A stretch of 39,073 nt of DNA, taken from IMG/VR virus record IMGVR_UViG_3300049046_000043, positions 1 through 39,073 of that record; one strand, given 5' to 3'. The translations under genes were made by a program, and so were the position numbers. This document shows positions 26,588-35,625 of the stretch, one piece after another (position 1 is the first letter of the stretch; each line of letters begins with the position of its first letter). This DNA is from a virus. The notes under the pieces are model-generated. The model was not told the origin of the DNA, ran no database searches, and worked only from the letters and a program-made list of their open reading frames with translations.

Positions 26588-26797
26588 TTATTGTTTCCAG
26601 ACTATTTCTTTTAATCCAAGGAGGACGCCAATTCCTACTGACAGGAATACGAGAAGACCCATTACCCATTTGCCCAATGTCGAGGCAGTCTTATATGTTT
26701 CCGATATTGGTCTGAGTAATTCAAGGATTTCAGTCTGCCCCTTTTCAAGAGCGGCTATCCTATCATCTTGTTTTCTGTTATGTTCTGTGTCGCTCAT
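26588..26797 (-). CDS. Small membrane protein (69 aa), possible holin partner
   Basis: A 69-residue protein with an N-terminal charged helix/coiled coil ('NRKQDDRIAALEKGQTEILELLRPIS') and a C-terminal membrane segment ('WVMGLLVFLSVGIGVLLGL') ending in 'KEIVWKQ'. The layout matches the XhlA/hemolysin-like proteins that accompany phage lysis genes. It lies directly before the endolysin gene, so it may be the real holin or a holin accessory. Confidence 0.65.
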   Translation of the reverse strand: MSDTEHNRKQDDRIAALEKGQTEILELLRPISETYKTASTLGKWVMGLLVFLSVGIGVLLGLKEIVWKQ

Positions 26798-26821
26798 AAT
26801 GGTTAATTGATAAGTTAATAA

Positions 26822-27127
26822 TTATTTCACTGCCGCTTGTAATTTATCGAGCAATGCCTTCTTTTCATTTCGCTTTGCTGTCAGTTCGGCAAGGTCGCGG
26901 TTGAGCTGGCTGATCCTCTGATCGTAAGCCACTACTTCACTTTCAATCTGTGCAATCGTGTAAGTTGTAACTGTAGGAGCCTCTACAGAAATCGTTAACT
27001 CTCTCTTGTCCTTAGTAGGCGCGTTCTCGACAGTAATCTTCTCTGCGGCGTCAACGGTAAGTCCCGCCATCATCGCTCCTCCGATAATCACACCTGCTAC
27101 TGCTGTTCCTATTGTTTTTGTTTCCAT
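26822..27127 (-). CDS. Secreted or membrane-anchored coiled-coil protein (101 aa)
   Basis: A 101-residue protein: an N-terminal hydrophobic segment 'TIGTAVAGVIIGGAMMAGLTVDAAEK' that reads as a signal peptide or anchor, a strand-like middle ('RELTISVEAPTVTTYTIA'), then a coiled coil 'QIESEVVAYDQRISQLNRDLAELTAKRNEKKALLDKLQAAV'. It lies between the fibre and the lysis genes. Membrane anchor plus coiled coil is also how spanins look, but a Parcubacterial envelope model is not settled. Function unknown. Confidence 0.6.
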   Translation of the reverse strand: METKTIGTAVAGVIIGGAMMAGLTVDAAEKITVENAPTKDKRELTISVEAPTVTTYTIAQIESEVVAYDQRISQLNRDLAELTAKRNEKKALLDKLQAAVK

Positions 27128-27131
27128 ATAT

Positions 27132-30100
27132 TTATTTTATTCTGATTATATAAACTACGTTGTAATACGGCGGTAAGCTGCTGGATGCGTCCGTACTGAA
27201 TGAACCGTTCACTGCCCCAGTGGCAAAGGTATCCGTGGAACCGTCTAAGTTTGTGTCCGCTGTAGCAGAGTTCGTACTCACGTTTGAGAGTGAAGTGTGG
27301 GTATGAGTAGCCGCTCCACCAGTTCCTCCTGATGTTGAGTTACCTCGTAGAAAGTTATTGTTGCCATTCAGATCAGGAAGGGTTGTGCCATTAAGGGGAG
27401 ATGTCGCGTCGGAGATTGTCTGCCCGCTTGCTTCTACGAAGTTAGGTGGGAGAGTCTGTGGAACTCCTGAGAGAGTCTTGAGCCAAGGAACCACAGAGCC
27501 TATTGGAACGAAGCCTCCGCCGAAGCCGACGTTGACATTCACTACTCCATTCCCATTGGCGCTTGCAACTGAAAGCGCGGGTGTGGAACTTCCTGCCGCA
27601 CCTACTACGAATGAAGGGGTAGATGAAGCCATGGCCACAGAGAGTGTCGCGTAGGGTGAAGTAGTCGCTACTCCCACATTTCCTGATGCGGTTGCAAGTG
27701 TAGTAGTCCCAAATGCGGCCAAAGTACCGCCATTTATCTTCTTTACTGAAATAGTGTCTATGGTGAATCGGGAGGTGTTAGTTGGAGTGAAAATCAAATC
27801 CCCAGAGGTGACGGCCGTAATGACATGGCTAAAGACTACGGGGAGAACGTTTGTTGCCGCACTGACTGGAACCGAAACCCCACCAAGAGTCATTGTGACG
27901 CTGCCAGCCGTCCATTCTTGAATGAGAAATGAGACCTGGTATGTTTCTCCTGCGACCACTCCGACGCTTTGAGAAAGCGTACCTGTGCCGTCAGAGCCTT
28001 TGTTTTCACGGTTAGCACCATTAGTGCCGTAGGCCCAGCCCGTACCCTCTGTCCATCCTGTAGAGTTGCCCGTAAAAGTTCCGTTGGTAGTCTTTTCAGC
28101 TCCAAGATTATTCACGTCAGCTACGCGAAGGGCGGCAACCGTTGTGCTTCCATTCGCCGCTATAGAAGTGTTTACTATGCCGCTTGAAGTGTAGGTCTGG
28201 AAGAAGTCTTGTGTCTGTCCTGACGTACCCTCGATTACCCATCCTTTCTGCGTCGTATCGCGGAGCCATAAGCGCATCTGGTTTTTACTGGGAATGATGA
28301 TAGGACTTGTGGAAGTGTCACCATTAGAGAATCCGCCGCCATACAAAGCAAGGCCAGAATAGAAGTAGGCAGGGTACGAGAAGGATGAACCTGATGAGCC
28401 TTGGAAGCGTGCTTGTCCGTCATTGCGGAAGTCAAAGAGAATGTTTCCATTCGCATCCTGAAACTCAAGACTGGAGTCAGTTCGAGTCATCGCCGAGCTG
28501 TAACCTAGGCTCCTTACAATGGATGACTTGAGGCGTCCCTCACCGTCCACACCGCCCAATACTGCACCTGATGTACTTGCAATTCTGAAAATATCAGTAG
28601 ACTGCTTTGTAGTAGTTGCTTGAATACAAAATTGTGCAGGACACGTAGTAGTACTTATTCCCAAACTTCCGCTATCCAATCCAGTGACAAGAATGTTGTT
28701 ACTTGAGTCTCTTGTCTGGAAGTTAATGCCCGTGTTTGCAGTAGTCGTACCTTTCACAGTAAGCATGGCGGTCATAGGAGTTGTGACAGCACCTATACCT
28801 ACGGCCTTATTTGTTCCCGCCTTAATAGTAATGTCTTTCGATGACGCGAGAGTGCCTCCAGACGGTAAGGCATTAGAATAGAATCCAAAATCATCTGTAA
28901 CAATTGTCGCTGTGTTACGGTCATAGTAATATCCGTAAATACTCCCCACCGCACCAGTGCTGGGAGTAAAGATACCGCTAAATTTATTTCCGTATACGTT
29001 TGTGATAAAGCTGCCGTTTCCTGTATATCCGTTCATGTTTAACAACGTGACATCAGGTATTGTTCCTGTAGTTGAAAAGTTGTTGACCACTGCCTGAAGA
29101 CCATTCAAGGTTGTTGGTAAATTAGACGAGCTGTTTTGGGCAACAGTTGAGTTCATTCCTGTAACAGTTGAACCTCCTGCACTGGTTGTCACGTTTGTGA
29201 GATATTTTGTTCCAGTATATCCGCTTGCACCTGCCGTTATGTTTGCGGTGAAATGATTGGCAGCACTATTTGCGGTTGACAGGGAGGAATTGAAGTCAAG
29301 GCCATATGCTGGGGCTGCGACGTTTACCCCCACCCGATTGTTTGTCGTATCAACAATAAATGTCGGGGTGGCCGTGGTGGTGCCTACTTTGAGAGAACCC
29401 CACACGTCGAGCTTTGATCCTGGAGTGGATGAGCCGACACCAACATTGCCCGTAGGTGTGACGAACACCGTTGATGTTGCAGAGAGAGTCGTACCGTCGC
29501 TTAGGTAGTACCCAAACTGACCAGCGAGACCAGACGATACCGTACCTGAACCGCCGCCACCTCCTCCTGTGCCCGCACAGTCGCCGTTAGGGAGCTGGAA
29601 ACAGCCGCCAGTAAGTTGTATGCCGTTGGCGAATGTCGAAGTAGCCGTGGTTGAGGTAGCCACAATGTATGAAGTACGAAGATAGTCATCGATCACACCC
29701 TTGCCAGCAACTGAAAGTGGGGCATAAGGTGTTGAAGTACCAACTCCAACATTTTTACTGAATACTGCCGCAGTGGCTTTTAGTTGAAGAACCGTTGTGC
29801 TCGCAGGAAGAAATGTGATCGTATTATCCATATCTGGGATGTTAGACCAGCCTGAAATGTCGATAAACGACTTGAGGCTTGGGGTCGTACCGCCACCAGC
29901 GGAAAGGCGAAGGAACCCGTCATTGTTTGTTGGAGTTTGTCTTGAGTGTCCCCATATTTCTCCTGGCGACAAAGCTGCCACTGGAGCAGGACGAGATGCC
30001 CCGTTGTCGAGGTTGCCGTCCATCTTCAAATTAAACCCCCTCATTGCGAAGTCTGCACCAAATACAAGGTCGTCGTCGGTGTTGAATTGAACGATCTGCT

Positions 30101-30929
30101 TTTGAGTGGTGCCGTCTTGTGCTAAGGCATACAAAGCACCGTTTTTTGCAAGAAGAATATAACCAGGGAATATAGCAGTGCTATCTCCTGTCGGTGCCTG
30201 ACCGTGGTTGTTTCCAAAAACAGATAGCTGACCTTTGAACCACCAAGCGGACTGACCGTTAGAGGGAAACCAAGTCTGCATCATGTTCCTCACCGATGTA
30301 CCATCGTCTTCTTCGTTCTCGTAATGGAACTCATCAAGACGAGATGCCGCGTCTCCTTGAACCTGATAGTAGTCGTGCTCAAACATCAGGTACTGGGCAC
30401 GGCCACCTGCAATGCCAGTGGTGTTCACAATTTTGTTACCTCCATTGATTCCGTTGAATCCTATAAAAAATGATGTGTCGTTCTCGGCAGGATCTGGTCC
30501 ACCGAAGTTTGTTGTATACCCATTGATGACCCACGGTGCACCACTGATGTGATCCGACTTGAACAGGAGAGCAGAGGAGGTACCGACAGCACCAGGGTTA
30601 GCCGATTCGTACAGTTTCATGTTTGAAAGAACGTCGATATAGCTTGTTCTTGCGGTTGTTGTTGAAAGAAGTTTTGATACTTTTACGGGGCCATTAAACG
30701 TACTTGTCGCTGTTGTGGAGGTGGCTGTGAAGTATTCTGCGGCCACCTGACCAACTACTGAAAGTTTTGCATATGGAGAGGTAGTACCGATACCAAAAGT
30801 ATCACCCAGATTTCCTGTATAGGTGTACGTTCCATTCCTCTGAAGTGAGACGGGTGAAGCGGCAAACACTGGTACGGCTACCAAGAGAGAGAGCAGACTG
30901 GCGATGATTATTTTGGTGATTTTTTTCAT
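27132..30929 (-). CDS. Giant tail fibre/adhesin with signal peptide, CPR-type repeats and tail-collar domain
   Basis: A 1265-residue protein. Residues 1-23 form a Sec-type signal peptide (MKKITKIIIASLLSLLVAVP then VFA before AS), odd for a virion protein. The body repeats 'VGIGTTSPYAxLSVxG' (near 45, then VGVGTSTPYAPLSV, VGVGSSTPGSKLDV, VGVATTSPYATLSV) with 'TATSTTATSTF' spacers and 'GTVSSGLAGQFGYY'. This style is typical, to my memory, of Parcubacteria surface proteins. The C-terminus has a phage tail-collar domain: 'GSVVPWLKTLSG', 'LPDLNGNNNFLRGNS', 'TATHTHT'-like and 'LPPYYNVVYIIRIK'. The likely receptor-binding fibre; the signal peptide suggests it or a variant can be exported to the host surface. 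Confidence 0.85.
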   Translation of the reverse strand: MKKITKIIIASLLSLLVAVPVFAASPVSLQRNGTYTYTGNLGDTFGIGTTSPYAKLSVVGQVAAEYFTATSTTATSTFNGPVKVSKLLSTTTARTSYIDVLSNMKLYESANPGAVGTSSALLFKSDHISGAPWVINGYTTNFGGPDPAENDTSFFIGFNGINGGNKIVNTTGIAGGRAQYLMFEHDYYQVQGDAASRLDEFHYENEEDDGTSVRNMMQTWFPSNGQSAWWFKGQLSVFGNNHGQAPTGDSTAIFPGYILLAKNGALYALAQDGTTQKQIVQFNTDDDLVFGADFAMRGFNLKMDGNLDNGASRPAPVAALSPGEIWGHSRQTPTNNDGFLRLSAGGGTTPSLKSFIDISGWSNIPDMDNTITFLPASTTVLQLKATAAVFSKNVGVGTSTPYAPLSVAGKGVIDDYLRTSYIVATSTTATSTFANGIQLTGGCFQLPNGDCAGTGGGGGGSGTVSSGLAGQFGYYLSDGTTLSATSTVFVTPTGNVGVGSSTPGSKLDVWGSLKVGTTTATPTFIVDTTNNRVGVNVAAPAYGLDFNSSLSTANSAANHFTANITAGASGYTGTKYLTNVTTSAGGSTVTGMNSTVAQNSSSNLPTTLNGLQAVVNNFSTTGTIPDVTLLNMNGYTGNGSFITNVYGNKFSGIFTPSTGAVGSIYGYYYDRNTATIVTDDFGFYSNALPSGGTLASSKDITIKAGTNKAVGIGAVTTPMTAMLTVKGTTTANTGINFQTRDSSNNILVTGLDSGSLGISTTTCPAQFCIQATTTKQSTDIFRIASTSGAVLGGVDGEGRLKSSIVRSLGYSSAMTRTDSSLEFQDANGNILFDFRNDGQARFQGSSGSSFSYPAYFYSGLALYGGGFSNGDTSTSPIIIPSKNQMRLWLRDTTQKGWVIEGTSGQTQDFFQTYTSSGIVNTSIAANGSTTVAALRVADVNNLGAEKTTNGTFTGNSTGWTEGTGWAYGTNGANRENKGSDGTGTLSQSVGVVAGETYQVSFLIQEWTAGSVTMTLGGVSVPVSAATNVLPVVFSHVITAVTSGDLIFTPTNTSRFTIDTISVKKINGGTLAAFGTTTLATASGNVGVATTSPYATLSVAMASSTPSFVVGAAGSSTPALSVASANGNGVVNVNVGFGGGFVPIGSVVPWLKTLSGVPQTLPPNFVEASGQTISDATSPLNGTTLPDLNGNNNFLRGNSTSGGTGGAATHTHTSLSNVSTNSATADTNLDGSTDTFATGAVNGSFSTDASSSLPPYYNVVYIIRIK

Positions 30930-30933
30930 ATGT

Positions 30934-31659
30934 TTATCTATATCTAACGAAATTAACTGGCTGAATGTCGGTAAAGGTTATCTGCCCACCTGCAAAGGTG
31001 TATCCTGCCCCACTGTAATAATTGACCCCATCAGCTACTACATCTGTAGGAGCCTCACTCCCCACGGTGAAGGTCTGGATAGAGCCGTTAGGAGTCTCGG
31101 CAGGGGTAGACCATGCGCCGACACCCCCAGTTCCCCCTTGCTCAACAGTAATCACCCTACGCAAAAGGTTTTGGAAGTCAGTCTGGGAAACGCCAATGCG
31201 TAGGTCAAAATCTCGTGGCGCATGGCTATTCGCGCGGATTATACGCTCCAGATCTTCCCATCCACGAAGGACGGCAGGATCAACTAGACCCCTTGTCTCA
31301 TTGAGATTATCAACAACCTCTTTTGGAGTGATGGGACGCTCGACGGTCTGGGTAATTTTCGTTTCAATGGGCTGCCTTTCAATGGTCTCCTTAATGATCT
31401 CAGTCTTAACGATGGGCTGTTCCCTTATTACTTCGGTGGTCTTTTCGATAACCTTCTCAACAACAGGAACTTCTATCTTACTGGCAATGTCGGCCCTATC
31501 CTCATCTGTCAGTACATAGTCATCACCCTTGTCACCTTTTTTTAAGCTCTTGCAGTCCTCTACCTTCTCTTCCAAGGAAATAATTGCATCAATGAGAGCA
31601 GCCTCACCCCCTTCGGTGAGTTCATATGCTTTCAAGAGTTTTTCCTTGGTGGGTATCAT
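30934..31659 (-). CDS. Tail-associated protein (241 aa), fibre base or linker
   Basis: A 241-residue protein. The N-terminus is helical and acidic ('EKLLKAYELTEGGEAALIDAII'), with a collagen-like scrap 'KKGDKGDDYVLTDEDRADIASKI', then a repeat-like 'PVVEKVIEKTTEVIREQPIVKTEIIKETIERQPIETKITQTVERPI' that is probably a rod, and a C-terminal beta domain ('GSIQTFTVGSEAPTDVVADGVNYYSGAGYTFAGGQITF'). The last part resembles small phage receptor or carbohydrate-contact domains. It lies just upstream of the giant fibre and overlaps the internal-protein stop by ATGA. Attachment of the fibre to the tail is inferred. Confidence 0.72.
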   Translation of the reverse strand: MIPTKEKLLKAYELTEGGEAALIDAIISLEEKVEDCKSLKKGDKGDDYVLTDEDRADIASKIEVPVVEKVIEKTTEVIREQPIVKTEIIKETIERQPIETKITQTVERPITPKEVVDNLNETRGLVDPAVLRGWEDLERIIRANSHAPRDFDLRIGVSQTDFQNLLRRVITVEQGGTGGVGAWSTPAETPNGSIQTFTVGSEAPTDVVADGVNYYSGAGYTFAGGQITFTDIQPVNFVRYR

Positions 31660-33896
31660 CTTAATTTCTCTACGAGCTTATTAAACTCATCAATCTTCTT
31701 CTGTCGCTGTTCCTTGTTCTTCGCCTGAGTCCAGTAGTAGTCCACATAGATCTCACCTGGGGTCTTGTCTGGATACCTCGACTGCATGAGTTCAAAATAC
31801 TTCACACTGGCATCAAGCACATCCTCCTTGTCATTCACGTCAACCTTTTCTTTGATGCCTTTGCGCTTGAGTTCAGCTATAGCAAGCTCGGTAAGACCAG
31901 TAAGCCATTTCATCTCTCCTTCGTCGGCATTTGCCTTGTTTCTTCCTCCTGACGATTCAAGTTCCATGAGCACAGAGCCGAGAGTCTTTGGTTCGATCAC
32001 ATTATCTCCCTTGGAGACCACTGGAGCAGGCTGTTCACCGTTAATGAACTCAACCTTCTTAGGGTTAAGGGCTGCGGCAGCCGCTCCCGCTACTCCAGCA
32101 GCAGCACCCACAACTCCTACGGGTGACATCCCACCTTGCGTATTTAATTTCTGAGGAGCTAATTCAATCGGGTTCTGCCCGCCTCCTTTGAGGAGTTTCG
32201 GTTCTGAGGATAGGGGTGGAAGGGCAGCATTCTGAACTTCAGTTCTTGGAACACCAGGTTCGATTGTTCCAGGGGCAGGGGCATTGATTACGTTTGGAGT
32301 AACAGGGAATTTGCCTCCACCAGTGTTACCCGCAGGGAGCCTTAGCACCTCCTGTCTTTTCTTGCTCATGTTCTGGAGTATGATTTCTGCCTCTTGCTGG
32401 AGAGACTTTCGAGCCTCTGGAGAAAGCCTCTGAAGCTGCTTTCGGATGAGCCACGTGCGGGCTTCAGGGCTTATAAGAGCCTTGGCGAGGTTGTCTGCGG
32501 TAAGTGCTCCAACTACTGATCCTACAGGGCCTCCAGAACTTCCAGCGACGCTACCAGCGATGCTGAGAGTTCGACGAGTGAACTTGCCTCCCGTACCTGG
32601 GACTTTTCCATTCCTCGATTCAAGGAAGTCACGGAGCACAATGAGTTCCTGAAGTTTCTTGTTGTAGGCACGGACGTTCACATCAGTCACAACCTCTTCG
32701 ATTCCGTCTTTGAAAGCAAAGCCGATATTTCGGTTAACCGCATTGGCTACCGTTGATTCCTCTGTACCAAAGTTGCGAGTTGCACCCCAGAAGCGATCCT
32801 TAATGTTATCTGCATAAGCTACAGGAACGTTGTCCTCTCCCAAGAGATAGCCTCCCTTCTTTGCTTCATCTCGAAGAGCGTTAAACTCTGCATCAATCTT
32901 GGCTTTGGCTGAAAGTTTCTGTGACGGCGTTAGAGAAGAACTTTCTATAGCCGAGAGAGCCTGTGACTGTCCCTTGGAAATACTTACAACTTCAGGACTG
33001 TTTCTCAGAATGGCGTTGAAGCCCTCTGAGCCAGCACGGTAACGTGTATCAACCTGAGCGATGAGATCGTCGAGGACGAGCTTGTCGCCACTGGTTGGGA
33101 TGTATTCAGCACCAAATTCCTGAGTGAATGTTTTGATCGGGTCAACCTTTTTCTGAGTCCATTCTGCAAGTTGGATTGAGCTGGGTTTGAGAACGTCACG
33201 ATTGACGTTGTAGAACTTCTCTTCAAGCCTTCCGAGGTTGGTATAGGTCTGTACGCCCTTGAGACCCTTCACCACTACGGGAGTAGCGGCTCCGAGAATA
33301 AGACCAGTACCAGCACCGAGGCCAGCACCAAGAACTGTCCTTAAAGCGATATCTGCGGGCTGGGACTCTGCTTCCTGCATAGCCTGTCCAAAGGTGGCCA
33401 AACCGCCAGAAGCGGCTCCAGTAGTTGCTCCAGTAAATGCCCCTCTCAAGATTTTTCCTTTGAGGCCTGTCGCGATAGCCTTAGCAGTACCTCCTCCACC
33501 AATAGCGTAGGAGCCGATTTCTGCACCAACACCAAGAGACTCTTTGAGGTCTCCCATGGCCGATCCAGTCTGACCGAGAGGAGTGACACGTCCAAGATAG
33601 CCGAAGTCAACGCCTCGCTTGCGATCATTAGCGAGTTTTGCTTCCAGTTCAGCCTCCTTCTTTTTGTCACCAGTGAGTTGAGCGGCAATGGATTTCCCCT
33701 GAACTACGATGTCCTGAATCGACGCTCCCATCTTTAGAAATGGCTTTGCTACAGCCTGAGAGAACGACTGAATGAGACCCGTTGGTTCACGAGATTCGAG
33801 GTCACGAGGCTTCAATCCCTGCTCGAAAGCAGATATCTGATCTACAGATACCCCAGAGTTGTACAAGGAGTCGAATTGTTCGCGTGTGAGGGGCAT
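31656..33896 (-). CDS. Internal virion protein with glycine-rich helices and transglycosylase-like C-terminus
   Basis: A 746-residue protein (ATG at 33896, two bases after the stop of the 575-residue gene; a 16-residue longer reading overlaps that gene). Near residues 130-225 are Gly/Ala-rich membrane-compatible segments ('GAFTGATTGAASGGLATFG', 'TVLGAGLGAGTGLILGAATPVVV'), and 'VGVVGAAAGVAGAAAAAL' lies before the last 130 residues. The C-terminus ('SVLMELESSGGRNKAN', 'MKWLTGLTELA', 'DVLDASVKYFELMQSRYPDKTPGEIYVDYYWTQAK') has the E-S pattern of an SLT transglycosylase. Podovirus ejection proteins such as T7 gp16 combine wall lysis and channel formation; this reading is inference. Confidence 0.72.
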   Translation of the reverse strand: MPLTREQFDSLYNSGVSVDQISAFEQGLKPRDLESREPTGLIQSFSQAVAKPFLKMGASIQDIVVQGKSIAAQLTGDKKKEAELEAKLANDRKRGVDFGYLGRVTPLGQTGSAMGDLKESLGVGAEIGSYAIGGGGTAKAIATGLKGKILRGAFTGATTGAASGGLATFGQAMQEAESQPADIALRTVLGAGLGAGTGLILGAATPVVVKGLKGVQTYTNLGRLEEKFYNVNRDVLKPSSIQLAEWTQKKVDPIKTFTQEFGAEYIPTSGDKLVLDDLIAQVDTRYRAGSEGFNAILRNSPEVVSISKGQSQALSAIESSSLTPSQKLSAKAKIDAEFNALRDEAKKGGYLLGEDNVPVAYADNIKDRFWGATRNFGTEESTVANAVNRNIGFAFKDGIEEVVTDVNVRAYNKKLQELIVLRDFLESRNGKVPGTGGKFTRRTLSIAGSVAGSSGGPVGSVVGALTADNLAKALISPEARTWLIRKQLQRLSPEARKSLQQEAEIILQNMSKKRQEVLRLPAGNTGGGKFPVTPNVINAPAPGTIEPGVPRTEVQNAALPPLSSEPKLLKGGGQNPIELAPQKLNTQGGMSPVGVVGAAAGVAGAAAAALNPKKVEFINGEQPAPVVSKGDNVIEPKTLGSVLMELESSGGRNKANADEGEMKWLTGLTELAIAELKRKGIKEKVDVNDKEDVLDASVKYFELMQSRYPDKTPGEIYVDYYWTQAKNKEQRQKKIDEFNKLVEKLR

Positions 33897-33897
33897 A

Positions 33898-35625
33898 TTA
33901 TTTGAATACGGAATCGAGTTTAATCTGTGCATTTGCTGGAACACCGTTCACGGCCTTGAGGTACTGAGCGTAAGCATCATCATTGGAGAGTTTTGGGGTC
34001 GTAGGAGCCTGTGTGGTCGGCTGTGCTCCTTCGAGCTTCTCCTGAAGTTTCTTTGCCTCAGGGACGCGAGTGTTAATGGTTGATGTGACACGGTTCGTGA
34101 GCTGACCAAGAGCACCGTCAATGGTTGCAAGGTTAAGATCGAGGGTGGCGTTGGAACGAGGGTTGACCTTGGCGTACTCACTGGATTCCTCAGGAGAGAA
34201 GGCTGCTCCAGTCATTGCCAAGCGATATGCCTGGAATTCACGTTCGAGCTGGACAGCTAGAGAAGCGAACTTGGGATCAGTAGCAAGTTGACCGAACTTC
34301 TTGGCAATCTGATCGGCTGTACCCTTAAGAAATCCGATGTCACCACCTGAGTTGGTATAGTTTTCAATGGCACCCCTGAGACCCGTGAGAACTCCGATAT
34401 CAGTTCGGGCGTCAGCGAAGGTGGTCTTAGTTGTTCCCGTAAGACCCTGTTCCACAGCGTTGGCTACTTGTGCGTATGCGGTGGTGTAATCACCCGTTGC
34501 AAGTGCGCCCCCGATAGCCTGTTTAACACTCTGTTTACTTGTAGCGGGGACAAGTGATAGGACGCTATTGACCACACTTCCCCATTCACCAGTGATCGGC
34601 TTGTTGTTATCAATTTCATTCTGGATTTTTTGCTGTTGAAGTCTCTCTGTCTTAAGTTGTTCGGTTCTAAGCATCTTGGCCTGAATGTCACCAGCATACT
34701 GACCTGCGGCACGGATAGCCTCTTCAGGAGTAGCGGCGGCTTGGATGGCTTGTTTAACAGATTCAGGGGCGTTTTGTGATCCAGCAGAGGTAAGAAGCTC
34801 GATCTTGGTATCGCTAAGAGCCTTTTTAGCAGTCTTGGTTTCCTCGTACTTCCTTTCTTCCTGAGTAATGTAGGTCTGGAAGAGTTTGTTTTCTGTGGCG
34901 GTAAGATCATCCTTGTTTTCAGAGAAGAAGAATTTGGCAGCGTCTAGCTGGAGTTTCAGAGGTTCGAGTTCAGCATCAATCTTGCGATCAGCAATGGCCT
35001 TTACAGTGTCGAACTTGCGGAGGGCTGCGTTCTGGAGAATGGCAAGGTCTGCCTGCTTTGAAACAGACTCCTTGGTGAGACGCTGGATTTCAGCATCTTT
35101 GCCAGCGACTGACCCACCTTCTCTCTTATCAACCAGTTCTGCTCTGCGTCGAAGGGAAAGTTGCTCAGCTTCAATCTGAGAAGTGTATTCGTCAACGGCT
35201 TTTCGTGCAGTATCTACACCTTCGTCCTTGTAGATCTCGTCTTTCTTAGCAGGAACACCCGCAATCTTTTCGTAGATTGTCGAAAGGGTGCTCTTGTTAG
35301 CCTTAGCCTCAGCCGCTTGGGTATTTTGTTTGGCTTCGAGTTCTTTTTGGAGATCGGTTTTGACCGTCGTGTTCGTTCCAGTCACAAATTCTCCCAACCC
35401 CGCGTAACCCGTAGGAGAACTTGTCGGAGGTATGACCAAAGATTTTGCCCCTCCAACATCAGCCGCGTTGAGAGTTTTTGGCACGGGAAGATTCAGTGCA
35501 GATGGAGCCTGAACAATACCAAGATTCCCCAAAGGAGAAGACTTGATCTGGGCATTTATTTCCGCAACTCTACCATCAGCGTTTCTGGTGGGGGTCACGG
35601 GCGTGTTTGGTAATTCGGGGTTCAT
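33898..35625 (-). CDS. Large helical virion protein, probable ejection/internal protein
   Basis: A 575-residue protein with long helical stretches: disordered N-terminus, then 'KTDLQKELEAKQNTQAAEAKANKSTLSTIYEKI', 'SQIEAEQLSLRRRAELVDKREGGSVAGKDAEIQRLTKESVSKQADLAILQ' and 'KLFQTYITQEERKYEETKTAKKALSDTKIELL', followed by a repeat of helices. It has an N-terminal motif 'GSVAGKDAEI' but no catalytic site. Position between the 586-residue tail protein and the 746-residue internal protein matches podovirus internal core proteins, which are long and helical. It overlaps the previous stop by ATGA. Confidence 0.65.
   Translation of the reverse strand: MNPELPNTPVTPTRNADGRVAEINAQIKSSPLGNLGIVQAPSALNLPVPKTLNAADVGGAKSLVIPPTSSPTGYAGLGEFVTGTNTTVKTDLQKELEAKQNTQAAEAKANKSTLSTIYEKIAGVPAKKDEIYKDEGVDTARKAVDEYTSQIEAEQLSLRRRAELVDKREGGSVAGKDAEIQRLTKESVSKQADLAILQNAALRKFDTVKAIADRKIDAELEPLKLQLDAAKFFFSENKDDLTATENKLFQTYITQEERKYEETKTAKKALSDTKIELLTSAGSQNAPESVKQAIQAAATPEEAIRAAGQYAGDIQAKMLRTEQLKTERLQQQKIQNEIDNNKPITGEWGSVVNSVLSLVPATSKQSVKQAIGGALATGDYTTAYAQVANAVEQGLTGTTKTTFADARTDIGVLTGLRGAIENYTNSGGDIGFLKGTADQIAKKFGQLATDPKFASLAVQLEREFQAYRLAMTGAAFSPEESSEYAKVNPRSNATLDLNLATIDGALGQLTNRVTSTINTRVPEAKKLQEKLEGAQPTTQAPTTPKLSNDDAYAQYLKAVNGVPANAQIKLDSVFK

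Noticed and set aside
33897-33944. Start of the internal virion protein at 33944
   Set aside because: It overlaps the end of the 575-residue gene; the ATG at 33896 begins just after that stop.
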